Of a stretch of 29,517 nucleotides of DNA, positions 13,487-19,685 are shown in pieces. The DNA comes from an uncultured Oscillospiraceae bacterium (GTDB taxonomy: Bacteria; Bacillota; Clostridia; Oscillospirales; Oscillospiraceae), in assembly GCA_910587205.1 (NCBI GenBank), contig CAJULZ010000016.1:1-29517 (forward strand), given 5' to 3'. The position numbers were made by a program, and so were the translations under genes. Numbering within the stretch: position 1 is the stretch's first letter; every line of letters begins with the position of its first letter. The notes under the pieces are model-generated. The model saw nothing but the letters and a program-made list of their open reading frames with translations. It was not told the DNA's origin and searched no databases.

Positions 13487-15088
13487 ATGGACGGAAAAGA
13501 ATATTGCATATACCTACGCAAATCACGGGCGGACATGGACGCAGAGGCCCACGGCGAGGGGGAAACGCTGGCCCGGCATGAAAAGGCCCTGTTGGAGCTT
13601 GCCAAGCGGGAACGGCTGAACATCACGCAGATACACCGGGAGATTGTTTCCGGGGACACCATAGCGGCCCGCCCCGTCATGCAGCAGCTTCTACAGGAGG
13701 TACAGGCCGGACAATGGGCCGGGGTGCTGGTGATGGAGGTTGAACGGCTGGCCCGTGGCGAGACGATAGACCAAGGCATAGTCGCGCAGTCGTTCCAGTA
13801 TTCCGGCACGAAGATAGTAACCCCGCTGAAAACCTATGACCCCACGAACGAATACGACGAAGAATATTTCGAGTTTGGGCTTTTCATGTCCCGGCGGGAG
13901 TACAAGACCATCAAGCGGCGGCTTATGCGCGGGCGCGAGGCCGCGAGCAAAGAGGGGAAATGGGTGGGCGGCTCCTGTCCCTATGGCTACGAGCGGGTAC
14001 GGGTGGAGAGCGGCAAGGGCTGGACGCTGAAAGTAGTCCCGAACGAGGCGGAGGTTGTCAAGCTGATTTTTCAGCTCTACACGCAGGGGCAGCCCCTCCC
14101 GGACGGCACACGGCGGGACGTGGGAACAACGCCCATTTGCCGCGCCCTTGAGAACCGGAGCATACCCGCCCCGTCCGGCGGGCGGGACTGGCGTACACGG
14201 ACAATAGACCTGATTTTGCAGAACCCGGCCTATATCGGGAAAATCCGCTGGAACCGCCGCAAGACAAAGCGCAAGGTGGAGGACGGCAGAATAAAGCCGG
14301 AGAGGTACATATCCGAGCCGGATAACTGGATTCTGGTAGACGGCCTACACGAGGCGATTATAGACCCGGCCACGTTCCAGCAGGCGGCGGACAAGCTGGC
14401 CCGGCGCGGCCCCGCCCCTGTCCAATTCAACGGCACACTCAAAAACCCCTTTTCGGGGATTGCCGTATGTGAGAAATGCGGGCGGGCGCTGGCCCTCTGG
14501 ACGAACGCAAAGAAATACTCCATGATGAAATGCCGGAACCGCTTTTGTGATAATGTCAGCGTGAACTATGAGCTTTTCGAGGCGCGGGTATTTGAGGCGC
14601 TGGCGGGTTGGGTGCGCGGCTATAATCTGGACTGGACAGCGGACGCAGACAGCGGCGACGAACTTTTGACCCTTGCCAAACAAGCCTATGCACAAGCGAC
14701 AAAGGCCCTTGAGAATCGGGAAAAGCAGCTTACACGGGCGCAGGAAATGTTGGAAATGGACGTTTACGACGTGGACACGTTTCTTGACCGCTCCCGCGCA
14801 TTGGCCGGGCAGATTGCGGCAGCCAAGCGGGACAAAGAGGCCGCCGCCGTTGCGCTTGCCAATGCAGAGAGAGCGGCGGAGGGCCGGAAGAACCTTATCC
14901 CGAAAGTGGAAAAGCTGCTGGACGTTTACGCAGAGCTTCCAGACGCAGCGGCGAAAAATGAAATGCTCAAGGAGATATTGGAAAAGATTACATATCGGCG
15001 GGATAAGCGGACAGGCCCGAAAGACGATTTCCAAATCACGCTATATCCCAAATTGCCGCAGGCCGGGGGTGTGGATTCCCCCGATTGA
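13487..15088 (+). CDS. Large serine recombinase (integrase/excisionase of the element)
   Basis: The 533-residue protein starts at ATG 13487 with AAGGAG upstream. An upstream in-frame extension to 13343 has no conserved sequence. The resolvase domain (about 1-155) begins EYCIYLRKSRAD with the catalytic Ser at position 13, and has VMEVERLARG downstream. The recombinase domain (about 165-300) has GGSCPYGYERV and NPAYIGKIRW. A zinc ribbon has CEKCGRAL...CRNRFCDN. A coiled coil (about 400-500) precedes the tail. This is the standard build of enzymes that join attP and attB across a 2-bp core. It ends 33 bases before the right attachment core, after a small GGGGG/CCCCC hairpin that overlaps the stop region. 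Confidence 0.95.
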   Translation: MDGKEYCIYLRKSRADMDAEAHGEGETLARHEKALLELAKRERLNITQIHREIVSGDTIAARPVMQQLLQEVQAGQWAGVLVMEVERLARGETIDQGIVAQSFQYSGTKIVTPLKTYDPTNEYDEEYFEFGLFMSRREYKTIKRRLMRGREAASKEGKWVGGSCPYGYERVRVESGKGWTLKVVPNEAEVVKLIFQLYTQGQPLPDGTRRDVGTTPICRALENRSIPAPSGGRDWRTRTIDLILQNPAYIGKIRWNRRKTKRKVEDGRIKPERYISEPDNWILVDGLHEAIIDPATFQQAADKLARRGPAPVQFNGTLKNPFSGIAVCEKCGRALALWTNAKKYSMMKCRNRFCDNVSVNYELFEARVFEALAGWVRGYNLDWTADADSGDELLTLAKQAYAQATKALENREKQLTRAQEMLEMDVYDVDTFLDRSRALAGQIAAAKRDKEAAAVALANAERAAEGRKNLIPKVEKLLDVYAELPDAAAKNEMLKEILEKITYRRDKRTGPKDDFQITLYPKLPQAGGVDSPD

Positions 15089-15121
15089 TTGTGCTATAAT
15101 AAACATCATCAGAAACCTTAT

Positions 15122-15130
15122 ACATAGGGC
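15122..15130. other. Right attachment site core of the integrative element
   Basis: ACATAGGGC on the plus strand, one base different from the left core at 5491-5499. CCTTA lies 2 bases to its left, inside the element, matching TAAGG just inside the left end in inverted orientation. Confidence 0.75.
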
Positions 15131-15166
15131 CAATGCCAGGAACATGGGTAACAGCCGTTCTTTCAT
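15122..15166 (-). pseudogene. SLH-domain surface protein, 5' portion (start codon and signal-peptide N-terminus)
   Basis: ATG 15164-15166 follows AAGGAG and encodes MKERLLPMFLALALC, the positive N-terminus and most of the hydrophobic core of a signal peptide. At 15122 the frame crosses into element DNA and continues with 27 unrelated codons to a stop at 15041. The rest of the gene is at 4336-5499. The current product would be a short hydrophobic peptide. Removal of the element would restore the full gene. Confidence 0.85.
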
Positions 15167-15253
15167 GTGTCTCTCTCCTTTTATTGTAGGTTTGGCTTCC
15201 AACAGACCGGCCCGGAGCGGGCTGCGCGCCCGTCCCGGCGGTCCGCCGGAACC

Positions 15254-15292
15254 ATAAAAAGCGGTGTCGAGCTTGAAATACCCAACACCGCC
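15254..15292 (-). terminator. Terminator-like hairpin in the SLH-gene leader
   Basis: On the minus strand GCGGTGT (15291-15285) pairs with ACACCGC (15267-15261) and is followed by TTTTTA. It lies about 90 bases before the SLH start codon and inside its presumed leader, so it could attenuate expression. A weak promoter (TTTACA, 17 bases, TATATC, about 15394-15366) may lie upstream. Confidence 0.5.
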
Positions 15293-15334
15293 TTGAAAAA
15301 TCAATGCGAACACAAAACCTATTATTTCCCCGCC

Positions 15335-15363
15335 TTGCTATTCCGGCGGAAAACGGATATAAT
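15335..15363 (+). promoter_or_regulatory. Promoter of candidate small RNA 3
   Basis: TTGCTA (15335-15340), 17 bases, TATAAT (15358-15363), plus strand, in the noncoding region upstream of the SLH gene and outside the element. Confidence 0.7.
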
Positions 15364-15369
15364 AGGCCC

Positions 15370-15459
15370 GTGGTACGATGTAAATCGCTGTGTTGAGTGG
15401 TTACGGCACTCGCGCAGGGCCGTGGGGTGTCCCCACACCCCACGGCCTGCCGCCTTTTA
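15370..15459 (+). ncRNA. Candidate small RNA 3 (about 90 nt), chromosomal
   Basis: The promoter is followed by about 50 bases without a good open frame. Then comes a 13-bp perfect stem (GGCCGTGGGGTGT at 15418-15430 with its complement at 15435-15447) and CCTTTTA. It is transcribed away from the SLH gene and would end just before the bidirectional terminator of the next minus-strand gene. The sequence does not match a known RNA family that I recognise. Confidence 0.5.
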
Positions 15460-15514
15460 TGATTCCAATCCCATTCTATCCCATCCCAGAGGGAAATGCA
15501 AGAGGTTTCCATGG

Positions 15515-15542
15515 AAAAAGCGGCCTGGCAGGCCGCTTTTTT
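15515..15542. terminator. Bidirectional terminator
   Basis: AAAAAGCGGCC (15515-15525) pairs with GGCCGCTTTTT (15531-15541) around a short loop. It ends the minus-strand gene at 15548-16012. Confidence 0.85.
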
Positions 15543-15547
15543 GCATG

Positions 15548-16012
15548 TTATCCCTCCGCCGGCAGCAGCCCCAGCAGCAGCGCCGCCCCCGCCTCGGCCA
15601 GCAGCAGGTCGGGCGGGCGGCCGTCGCTGGGCACCACCAGCTCCTGCCGCTCCACGGCCCGGCCGTTGAGGGCGACAAACTCCCGCTGGATGGCCACCGA
15701 CACCCGCCCCCCGTCCAGACTGGACAGGGTGAGGGTATTCCGGCTGGAAGGGCCGTAGCTGAGCACGGTGTCGGCGGGGAGGGCGCGGGTGAGGGCGGAC
15801 AGCCCGCCGGGAATCAGAGCGGTGCGGCAGGCCAGCAGCCCGGCCCCGGCCCAACCCGTGGCCGCCGGGGACACCACCAGCAGGTCTAAGGCCAGCCCGG
15901 CCAGCAGCGCCGGATGGCGGCAGGCCCGCACCAGGGCGGGGCAGCCCTCCGCCAGGCGGCTGACCCGTTCCGCCAGCCCCTCGTCCCGTTCCCACACGCC
16001 GATCTGCCACAT
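15548..16012 (-). CDS. Hypothetical protein
   Basis: The 154-residue protein begins MWQIGVWERDEGLAERVSRL and is rich in Ala, Leu and Gly. A hydrophobic stretch around residues 35-65 (HPALLAGLALDLLVVSPAAT) is not clearly a membrane segment. A late segment SYGPSSRNTLTLSSLDGGRV looks like a beta-rich region. No family was recognised. AAGGGGG precedes its ATG, and a strong terminator follows. It stands alone downstream of the YihY gene in the same direction, 59 bases apart, so it may share that transcript. Confidence 0.65.
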   Translation of the reverse strand: MWQIGVWERDEGLAERVSRLAEGCPALVRACRHPALLAGLALDLLVVSPAATGWAGAGLLACRTALIPGGLSALTRALPADTVLSYGPSSRNTLTLSSLDGGRVSVAIQREFVALNGRAVERQELVVPSDGRPPDLLLAEAGAALLLGLLPAEG

Positions 16013-16071
16013 GGCGGCCGCCCCCTTCCCAGATATGGGATAGTGTGGCGTGGGGATGGAATTTTATGCGC

Positions 16072-16932
16072 CTACCGCCGCGCTTCCTTACTATACTTAT
16101 AGATCACGTAATTGACCACGTTGCCCAGGATCAATACGTTGCCGCACAGGTACAGCCATACCAGTAGGATAATGACCGAGGCCAGTGAGCCATAGACCAG
16201 GGAATACCGGGCGGAGTTGCCCATGAGCTCGGAAAAGACCATGGACGCGATAGCCAGCGCCGCCGACCCGGCCAATGCCCCGGGCACCACCGGGGGCCGG
16301 GGCTTGTCCAGCGGGGCGGCAAACCGGTAGAGCAGCAGGATAAACAGGAACACCATGCCCAGCAGCAGCAGGTATTTCACCCACTGCCAGGTGCCGAACC
16401 GCTCCACCAGCCCCTCCAGCCCCAGCACCTGGCCCAGCAGGCGGAAGAACCAGTTCCCTGTGACCACCACGGCCAGGGAGAGGTAGATGGTGACCACCAG
16501 CAGGGCGGCGAACAGCACGCTGGCCACCAGCTGGCCGATCCCCCGGAAGGTGGCCCGGCCGTAGATCTCCTGCATGATGTTCATCAGCCCCCGCACGGCG
16601 GCGGAGGCGGACAGTACCGTGAGGAATATGCCGGTGAGCAGCAGGGCGGTGGACTGGTTGGTATGGATGTACGTCAGGTACTCCCGGAACAGGGCCACCA
16701 CCCCGCCGGGGAGGAACGCCTCCGCGTCCTCCAGCAGGGCGGTCAGATCCAGGTGCAGCTCGTTGACAAAGGCGGATAGGCAGATGAGGATGGGGAAAAA
16801 GGTGAGGATAAGGAAGTAGGCCAGCTCCGCCGCGGCCCGGCCCACCCGTTTGGAGAAATAGACCCCCACTACGTCGGCCGCGAACCGGACCGGCGGGTGG
16901 GTGCGCAGCAGCCTGTCCAATTTTTGCTTCAC
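16072..16932 (-). CDS. YihY/BrkB family inner-membrane protein
   Basis: The 286-residue protein starts at GTG (16930-16932) behind GGGGG. About six membrane segments are visible: around 36-56 (ELAYFLILTFFPILICLSAF), 94-113, 135-160, 185-206, 220-240 and 248-275. Family landmarks are the FFPILICLSAFV first helix, SASAAVRGLMNIMQEIYG in the middle and the C-terminal LVYGSLASVIILLVWLYLCG with GNVVNYVI. The family is broadly conserved; its biochemical role is not settled (once mislabelled ribonuclease BN). The length is normal. Confidence 0.92.
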   Translation of the reverse strand: MKQKLDRLLRTHPPVRFAADVVGVYFSKRVGRAAAELAYFLILTFFPILICLSAFVNELHLDLTALLEDAEAFLPGGVVALFREYLTYIHTNQSTALLLTGIFLTVLSASAAVRGLMNIMQEIYGRATFRGIGQLVASVLFAALLVVTIYLSLAVVVTGNWFFRLLGQVLGLEGLVERFGTWQWVKYLLLLGMVFLFILLLYRFAAPLDKPRPPVVPGALAGSAALAIASMVFSELMGNSARYSLVYGSLASVIILLVWLYLCGNVLILGNVVNYVIYKYSKEARR

Positions 16933-16961
16933 AGGCCCGCCCCCTTTCCTGCTTTCCCTAT

Positions 16962-16990
16962 ACTATAGCAGAACGGGGGGAAAAGGGCAA
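16962..16990 (-). promoter_or_regulatory. Promoter of the YihY-type gene
   Basis: On the minus strand TTGCCC (16990-16985), 17 bases, TATAGT (16967-16962), about 30 bases before the GTG start. Confidence 0.75.
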
Positions 16991-17030
16991 CCGGAATTGT
17001 TGTCGAAAACAGGAGGCCGCGAATGATATG

Positions 17031-17259
17031 GAGCTTGTCCGGGTGCGGAGCGGCCGGGGCGCCCGGCCGCTTCCCTCCGGCTCGCGGTTCCATCCGCGCC
17101 GCTCGCGGCGGCCCCGCGTTTCTATACTGTCACGCTGCGAAGCCTCCGCGACGGGGACTAAGCCGCTCAACTGAGCAAAACGTCCGCCGGGGGCGCGGCC
17201 CCTCCGGTCGTTTTGCTCCGTTCCCGTCTTAGTCCCCTGCTCCCGGCTTCTCCGCGCTT
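17031..17259 (-). repeat. GC-rich noncoding spacer, copy B
   Basis: This stretch begins right at the stop codon of gpr. It shares GCTTCCCTCCG (17069-17079) and GCTTCTCCGCGCTTCT (17246-17261) with the spacers at 3574-3694 and 22743-22940, in the same order. It also contains an internal inverted pair: GGGGACTAAGC near 17152 with its partial complement TTAGTCCCC near 17229. No coding frame with a ribosome site was found. It fills most of the 327-base gap between gpr and the YihY-type gene. Confidence 0.55.
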
Positions 17260-18156
17260 CTACTCCAGCAGCATATCCAGCTCCTCCACCGTCAGGGACG
17301 GGTTGAGGGCGATGCTTACCGCGTAGCCCAGCACTTTGGACAGGTCGGCTACCCGCTGGTCCACCTCCCGGGGGGTGACAAAAAAATTTCCCCCGCCGGG
17401 CAGGTCTCCCCGGTCCGCACCCGTGTGCCCCGCCCGCTCCAGCAGGTCCAGGGCCAGTGTGGCCCCGTCCACCACCGTAGGCGCCCCCACGGTAAACACG
17501 GGCACGCCCAGCGCCGCCCGGTCCAGGGCCTGGCGGTGGTTGCCCACGCCGGAGCCGGGGACGACGCCGGTGTCGGAGATCTGCACCGTGCGGCACAGCC
17601 GCTCCAGCGACCGGGAGGCCAGCGCGTCCACGGCAATGACGCAGGCGGGGCGGAGCCGCCCGGCCAGCGCCTGGGCTACCAGGCTGCTCTCCATTCCCGT
17701 GGAGGCCAGCACCCCGGGGGCGGCGGCGGCCACGGGCCGCATATGCCCAAAGTGCTCCGGCGCCTGTTCCACCAGGTGCCGGGTGACGAGCATCCGGTCC
17801 ACCGTCAGCGGGCCGATCAGGTCGGGCGTGACCGTGCGGCTGCCCAGCCCCACCACCAGGGCCGGGCCCTCCGGGGGGAGGAGGGGGGCCAGTTCCCCCG
17901 CCACCGCGGCCACCGCCCGCTGGAACGCCCCTTCCTCCCGGCGGAGCAGCCCGTCCAGGCCAACGGTGATATATACCCCTTCCGGCTTGCCCAGGGCTTG
18001 GGCGGCTTCCGGGGCGGATATGATAACCTCGTCCACCGGCATCCCCTCCCGCTGCCGGGACTGGGCGCGGACGCCGGGGAGGGAGGCCCCCTCCCCGGCC
18101 CCCTCCTGCCAGAGCTCGTGGGCCTCCAGGGCCAGGTCGGTGCGGCGCTGTGCCAT
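17260..18156 (-). CDS. gpr: Spore germination protease GPR
   Basis: The 298-residue protein matches the A25 peptidase GPR, which degrades small acid-soluble spore proteins early in germination. Family blocks visible are RTDLALEAHEL at the N-terminus and VGLGSRTVTPDLIGPLTVDR with ATGMESSLV-like STGMESS around residue 150. Further blocks are IAVDALASRSLERLCRTVQI (about 193-212) with DTGVVPGSGVGN, then FTVGAPTVVDG and the C-terminal NPSLTVEELDML. The propeptide that is cut on activation should be the first ten or so residues. It is shorter than the Bacillus protein (about 370), lacking an insert. A sigma-G-like promoter could not be identified with confidence. Its presence shows the host forms spores. 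Confidence 0.95.
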   Translation of the reverse strand: MAQRRTDLALEAHELWQEGAGEGASLPGVRAQSRQREGMPVDEVIISAPEAAQALGKPEGVYITVGLDGLLRREEGAFQRAVAAVAGELAPLLPPEGPALVVGLGSRTVTPDLIGPLTVDRMLVTRHLVEQAPEHFGHMRPVAAAAPGVLASTGMESSLVAQALAGRLRPACVIAVDALASRSLERLCRTVQISDTGVVPGSGVGNHRQALDRAALGVPVFTVGAPTVVDGATLALDLLERAGHTGADRGDLPGGGNFFVTPREVDQRVADLSKVLGYAVSIALNPSLTVEELDMLLE

Positions 18157-18265
18157 AATACTGCCTCCTTGCCTGCGAAAAGTACCAGATGTTGTGCCCC
18201 AAAACAGGCTTTGGCTCTATTTTTTGCCGGGGGAAAGTTTCTATGCGAAAAAATGAAAATAAGTG

Positions 18266-18294
18266 TTGCAATTTCCGAATTATAATGGTAGAAT
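18266..18294 (+). promoter_or_regulatory. Promoter of rpsT
   Basis: TTGCAA (18266-18271), 17 bases, TAGAAT (18289-18294). The leader of about 55 bases contains a small hairpin TGCGG/CCGCA (18302-18318), a possible site for S20 feedback. Confidence 0.7.
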
Positions 18295-18354
18295 ACATAT
18301 CTGCGGCGGGAAACCGCAAACAGAGATCATAAAAAATCGGAGGAGGTGTTTGGT

Positions 18355-18618
18355 TTGCCCAATATCAAGTCTGCCAAGAAGCGCGTCCTGGTCAATGCCA
18401 CGAAGGCCGCCCAGAACAAGGCGCAGAAGTCCGCGCTCAAGACCAACCTGAAGAAGTTTGAGGCCGCGGTGGCCGGCGGCAACCGCAGCGAGGCCGATGC
18501 CGCATATAAGGTGGCCGTCAAGGCCGTGGACCAGGCGGCCGCGAAGGGCCTGCTGCACAGCAACAACGCGGCCAACAAAAAGAGCGCCATGACGCTGAAG
18601 CTGAATAAGCTGGCCTAA
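18355..18618 (+). CDS. rpsT: 30S ribosomal protein S20
   Basis: The 87-residue basic protein reads LPNIKSAKKRVLVNATKAAQ at its start, with NSAAKS-like helices and HSNNAANKKSAMTLKLNKL near the end. It binds 16S rRNA early in small-subunit assembly. The start is TTG (18355-18357) with AGGAGGTG seven bases upstream. A GTG at 18346 is inside that ribosome site and cannot be the start. A weak TTG start is common for rpsT and helps keep its synthesis low. It is divergent from gpr, a pairing seen in many Clostridia. Confidence 0.95.
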   Translation: MPNIKSAKKRVLVNATKAAQNKAQKSALKTNLKKFEAAVAGGNRSEADAAYKVAVKAVDQAAAKGLLHSNNAANKKSAMTLKLNKLA

Positions 18619-18636
18619 AGGCAAACAAGTCGAAAG

Positions 18637-18663
18637 CCGTCTGCCCCCGGCAGGCGGTTTTTT
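18637..18663 (+). terminator. Terminator of rpsT
   Basis: CCGTCTGCC (18637-18645) pairs with GGCAGGCGG (18649-18657) with one wobble, followed by six T. Confidence 0.85.
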
Positions 18664-18709
18664 GCCGTCTTTTTTACGGCGCAGCTGGAATCCCCGTTTC
18701 AACGCGCTG

Positions 18710-18751
18710 AAAAGCAGGCGCCCCCGCCGCCGGAGGGGACGCCTGCTTTTT
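18710..18751 (-). terminator. Terminator of the zinc-ribbon membrane protein gene
   Basis: AAAAGCAGGCG (18710-18720) pairs over 11 bp with CGCCTGCTTTT (18740-18750). On the minus strand it begins right after the TGA stop at 18751-18753 and ends in TTTT. Confidence 0.75.
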
Positions 18752-19146
18752 CAGCTTTTTTCCTCAAACGCCGCCCCGCAGGAACGGCAGTGGACGGTGA
18801 TGCGGCCCTTACCCCGGGGCACCCGCATCCGCTGGCCGCAGTTGGGGCACTTGAAATAGCGGTGCTCCTTGTCGTGGGCGCGGGCGCGGAACGCCGACCA
18901 CCGGCGGGCAATGGGCCGGACGCTCTGGAGGAACCGGGCGTTTTCCGCCCTGCGGCGGTCCAGGCGCCGGGAGAGGGAGCGGAACAGGCTGACCACCAGC
19001 ACAATAGTCCCCAGCAGCTCAAAGACCAGCAGTCTGGTGAACAAAAAGACCACATAGAGGATCACATACAGCGCGATGAGGAACAGGTTGAGCTGGTCCC
19101 CGCCATATCGGCCGGCCATGAATCCAGCCAGGAACCGGCGGATCAT
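18751..19146 (-). CDS. Membrane protein with C-terminal zinc ribbon
   Basis: The 131-residue protein has two adjacent membrane segments (about residues 20-38, LNLFLIALYVILYVVFLFTR, and 40-56) and a basic linker (RRLDRRRAENARFLQ). It ends in a zinc ribbon with CPNC and CRSC knuckles (about 99-125). AGGAGGTG precedes ATG 19144-19146. Proteins of this build are common in Oscillospiraceae. Their role is unknown; the ribbon may contact nucleic acid or protein at the inner membrane face. Confidence 0.8.
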   Translation of the reverse strand: MIRRFLAGFMAGRYGGDQLNLFLIALYVILYVVFLFTRLLVFELLGTIVLVVSLFRSLSRRLDRRRAENARFLQSVRPIARRWSAFRARAHDKEHRYFKCPNCGQRMRVPRGKGRITVHCRSCGAAFEEKS

Positions 19147-19192
19147 GGGCGTTCACCTCCTAACCAGGGTAACGATTTTTGGGAATATTACT

Positions 19193-19221
19193 AATATAGC
19201 GCTCCAATATGGCCGCGTCAA
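19193..19221 (-). promoter_or_regulatory. Promoter of the zinc-ribbon membrane protein gene
   Basis: On the minus strand TTGACG (19221-19216), 17 bases, TATATT (19198-19193). Confidence 0.7.
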
Positions 19222-19292
19222 TGGGGTAAGCGTAAACAATATGTGAATTTCGCCCAAGGAGAGCTGGGAAAATCTGGGCATTCTTTTGGCTC

Positions 19293-19321
19293 TTGACAAA
19301 CTCGATATTCGAGAATATAAT
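19293..19321 (+). promoter_or_regulatory. Consensus promoter of the PadR-DUF2812 operon
   Basis: TTGACA (19293-19298), 17 bases, TATAAT (19316-19321), both perfect. The presence of the promoter here rules out the upstream ATG of the PadR open frame. Confidence 0.9.
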
Positions 19322-19346
19322 GAAACCAGCAATCTCGAATATCGAG
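19301..19346. promoter_or_regulatory. Twin operators of the PadR regulator
   Basis: CTCGATATTCGAG (19301-19313) fills the promoter spacer. CTCGAATATCGAG (19334-19346), its exact reverse complement, lies downstream of the -10. Each has CTCGA/TCGAG arms around 3 bases. Two sites across a promoter with this symmetry indicate repression by the PadR protein encoded next. Confidence 0.8.
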
Positions 19347-19361
19347 AAGGGGGCGCGGCCG

Positions 19362-19685
19362 GTGCCCAGGGAAAAATTCAGCACTTTGACCGAGCAGATG
19401 TTTTACATCCTCCTGTGCCTGCGGGAGGAATGCTGCGGCATAGACATACTGGACCGGGTGCCCGCCATGACCGGGGGGCGGGTGAGCGTAGGCTCGGGGA
19501 CGCTGTATAACCTGCTGGAGCAGTTCTGCGGGGCGGGCATGATCCGGGAGACCCGGACGGAGGGCCGAAAGCGGAGCTACCTGCTGACGGACTATGGCAG
19601 GCGGCGGCTGGCCCAGGAGTACCAGCGGATTCAGGCCCAGGCGGAGGACTACCGCCGGGCCTTCGGAGAGGAGGGCGAACCATGA
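19362..19685 (+). CDS. PadR-family transcriptional regulator
   Basis: The 107-residue protein starts at GTG 19362 behind AGAAGGGGG. The winged-helix domain has LTEQMFYILLCLREECCGID, then SVGSGTLYNLLEQFCGAGMI (recognition helix and wing start) and RKRSYLLTDYGRRRLAQEY. This is the usual PadR pattern, followed by a short dimerisation helix. It probably represses its own operon through the twin sites at 19301-19346. It is coupled (ATGA, 19682-19685) to the DUF2812 gene, a very common pair in Firmicutes. Confidence 0.9.
   Translation: MPREKFSTLTEQMFYILLCLREECCGIDILDRVPAMTGGRVSVGSGTLYNLLEQFCGAGMIRETRTEGRKRSYLLTDYGRRRLAQEYQRIQAQAEDYRRAFGEEGEP

Larger units (their letters stand above)
5500..15121 (+). 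mobile_element. 9.6-kb integrative element (serine recombinase) inserted in the signal-peptide region of an SLH gene
   Basis: The ends are defined by the split SLH gene: its two halves abut the 9-bp cores at 5491-5499 and 15122-15130. The reconstructed empty site restores the frame (...A L A L C V G L C V P A Y A...). Joining the element ends gives an attP with 5-bp inverted arms CCTTA and TAAGG around the core. Contents are prophage-like genes, a sigma factor, two candidate small RNAs, an RHH regulator, a YoeB-type toxin-antitoxin pair, a replication-initiator-like gene with iterons, and the recombinase next to the right end. No relaxase, conjugation genes, terminase or capsid genes are visible. 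It is therefore a non-conjugative element, a phage satellite or a reduced prophage. Confidence 0.85.

Noticed and set aside
18346..18354. GTG start of rpsT
   Set aside because: The GTG lies inside the AGGAGGTG ribosome site; the S20 family starts with the residues encoded from TTG 18355.
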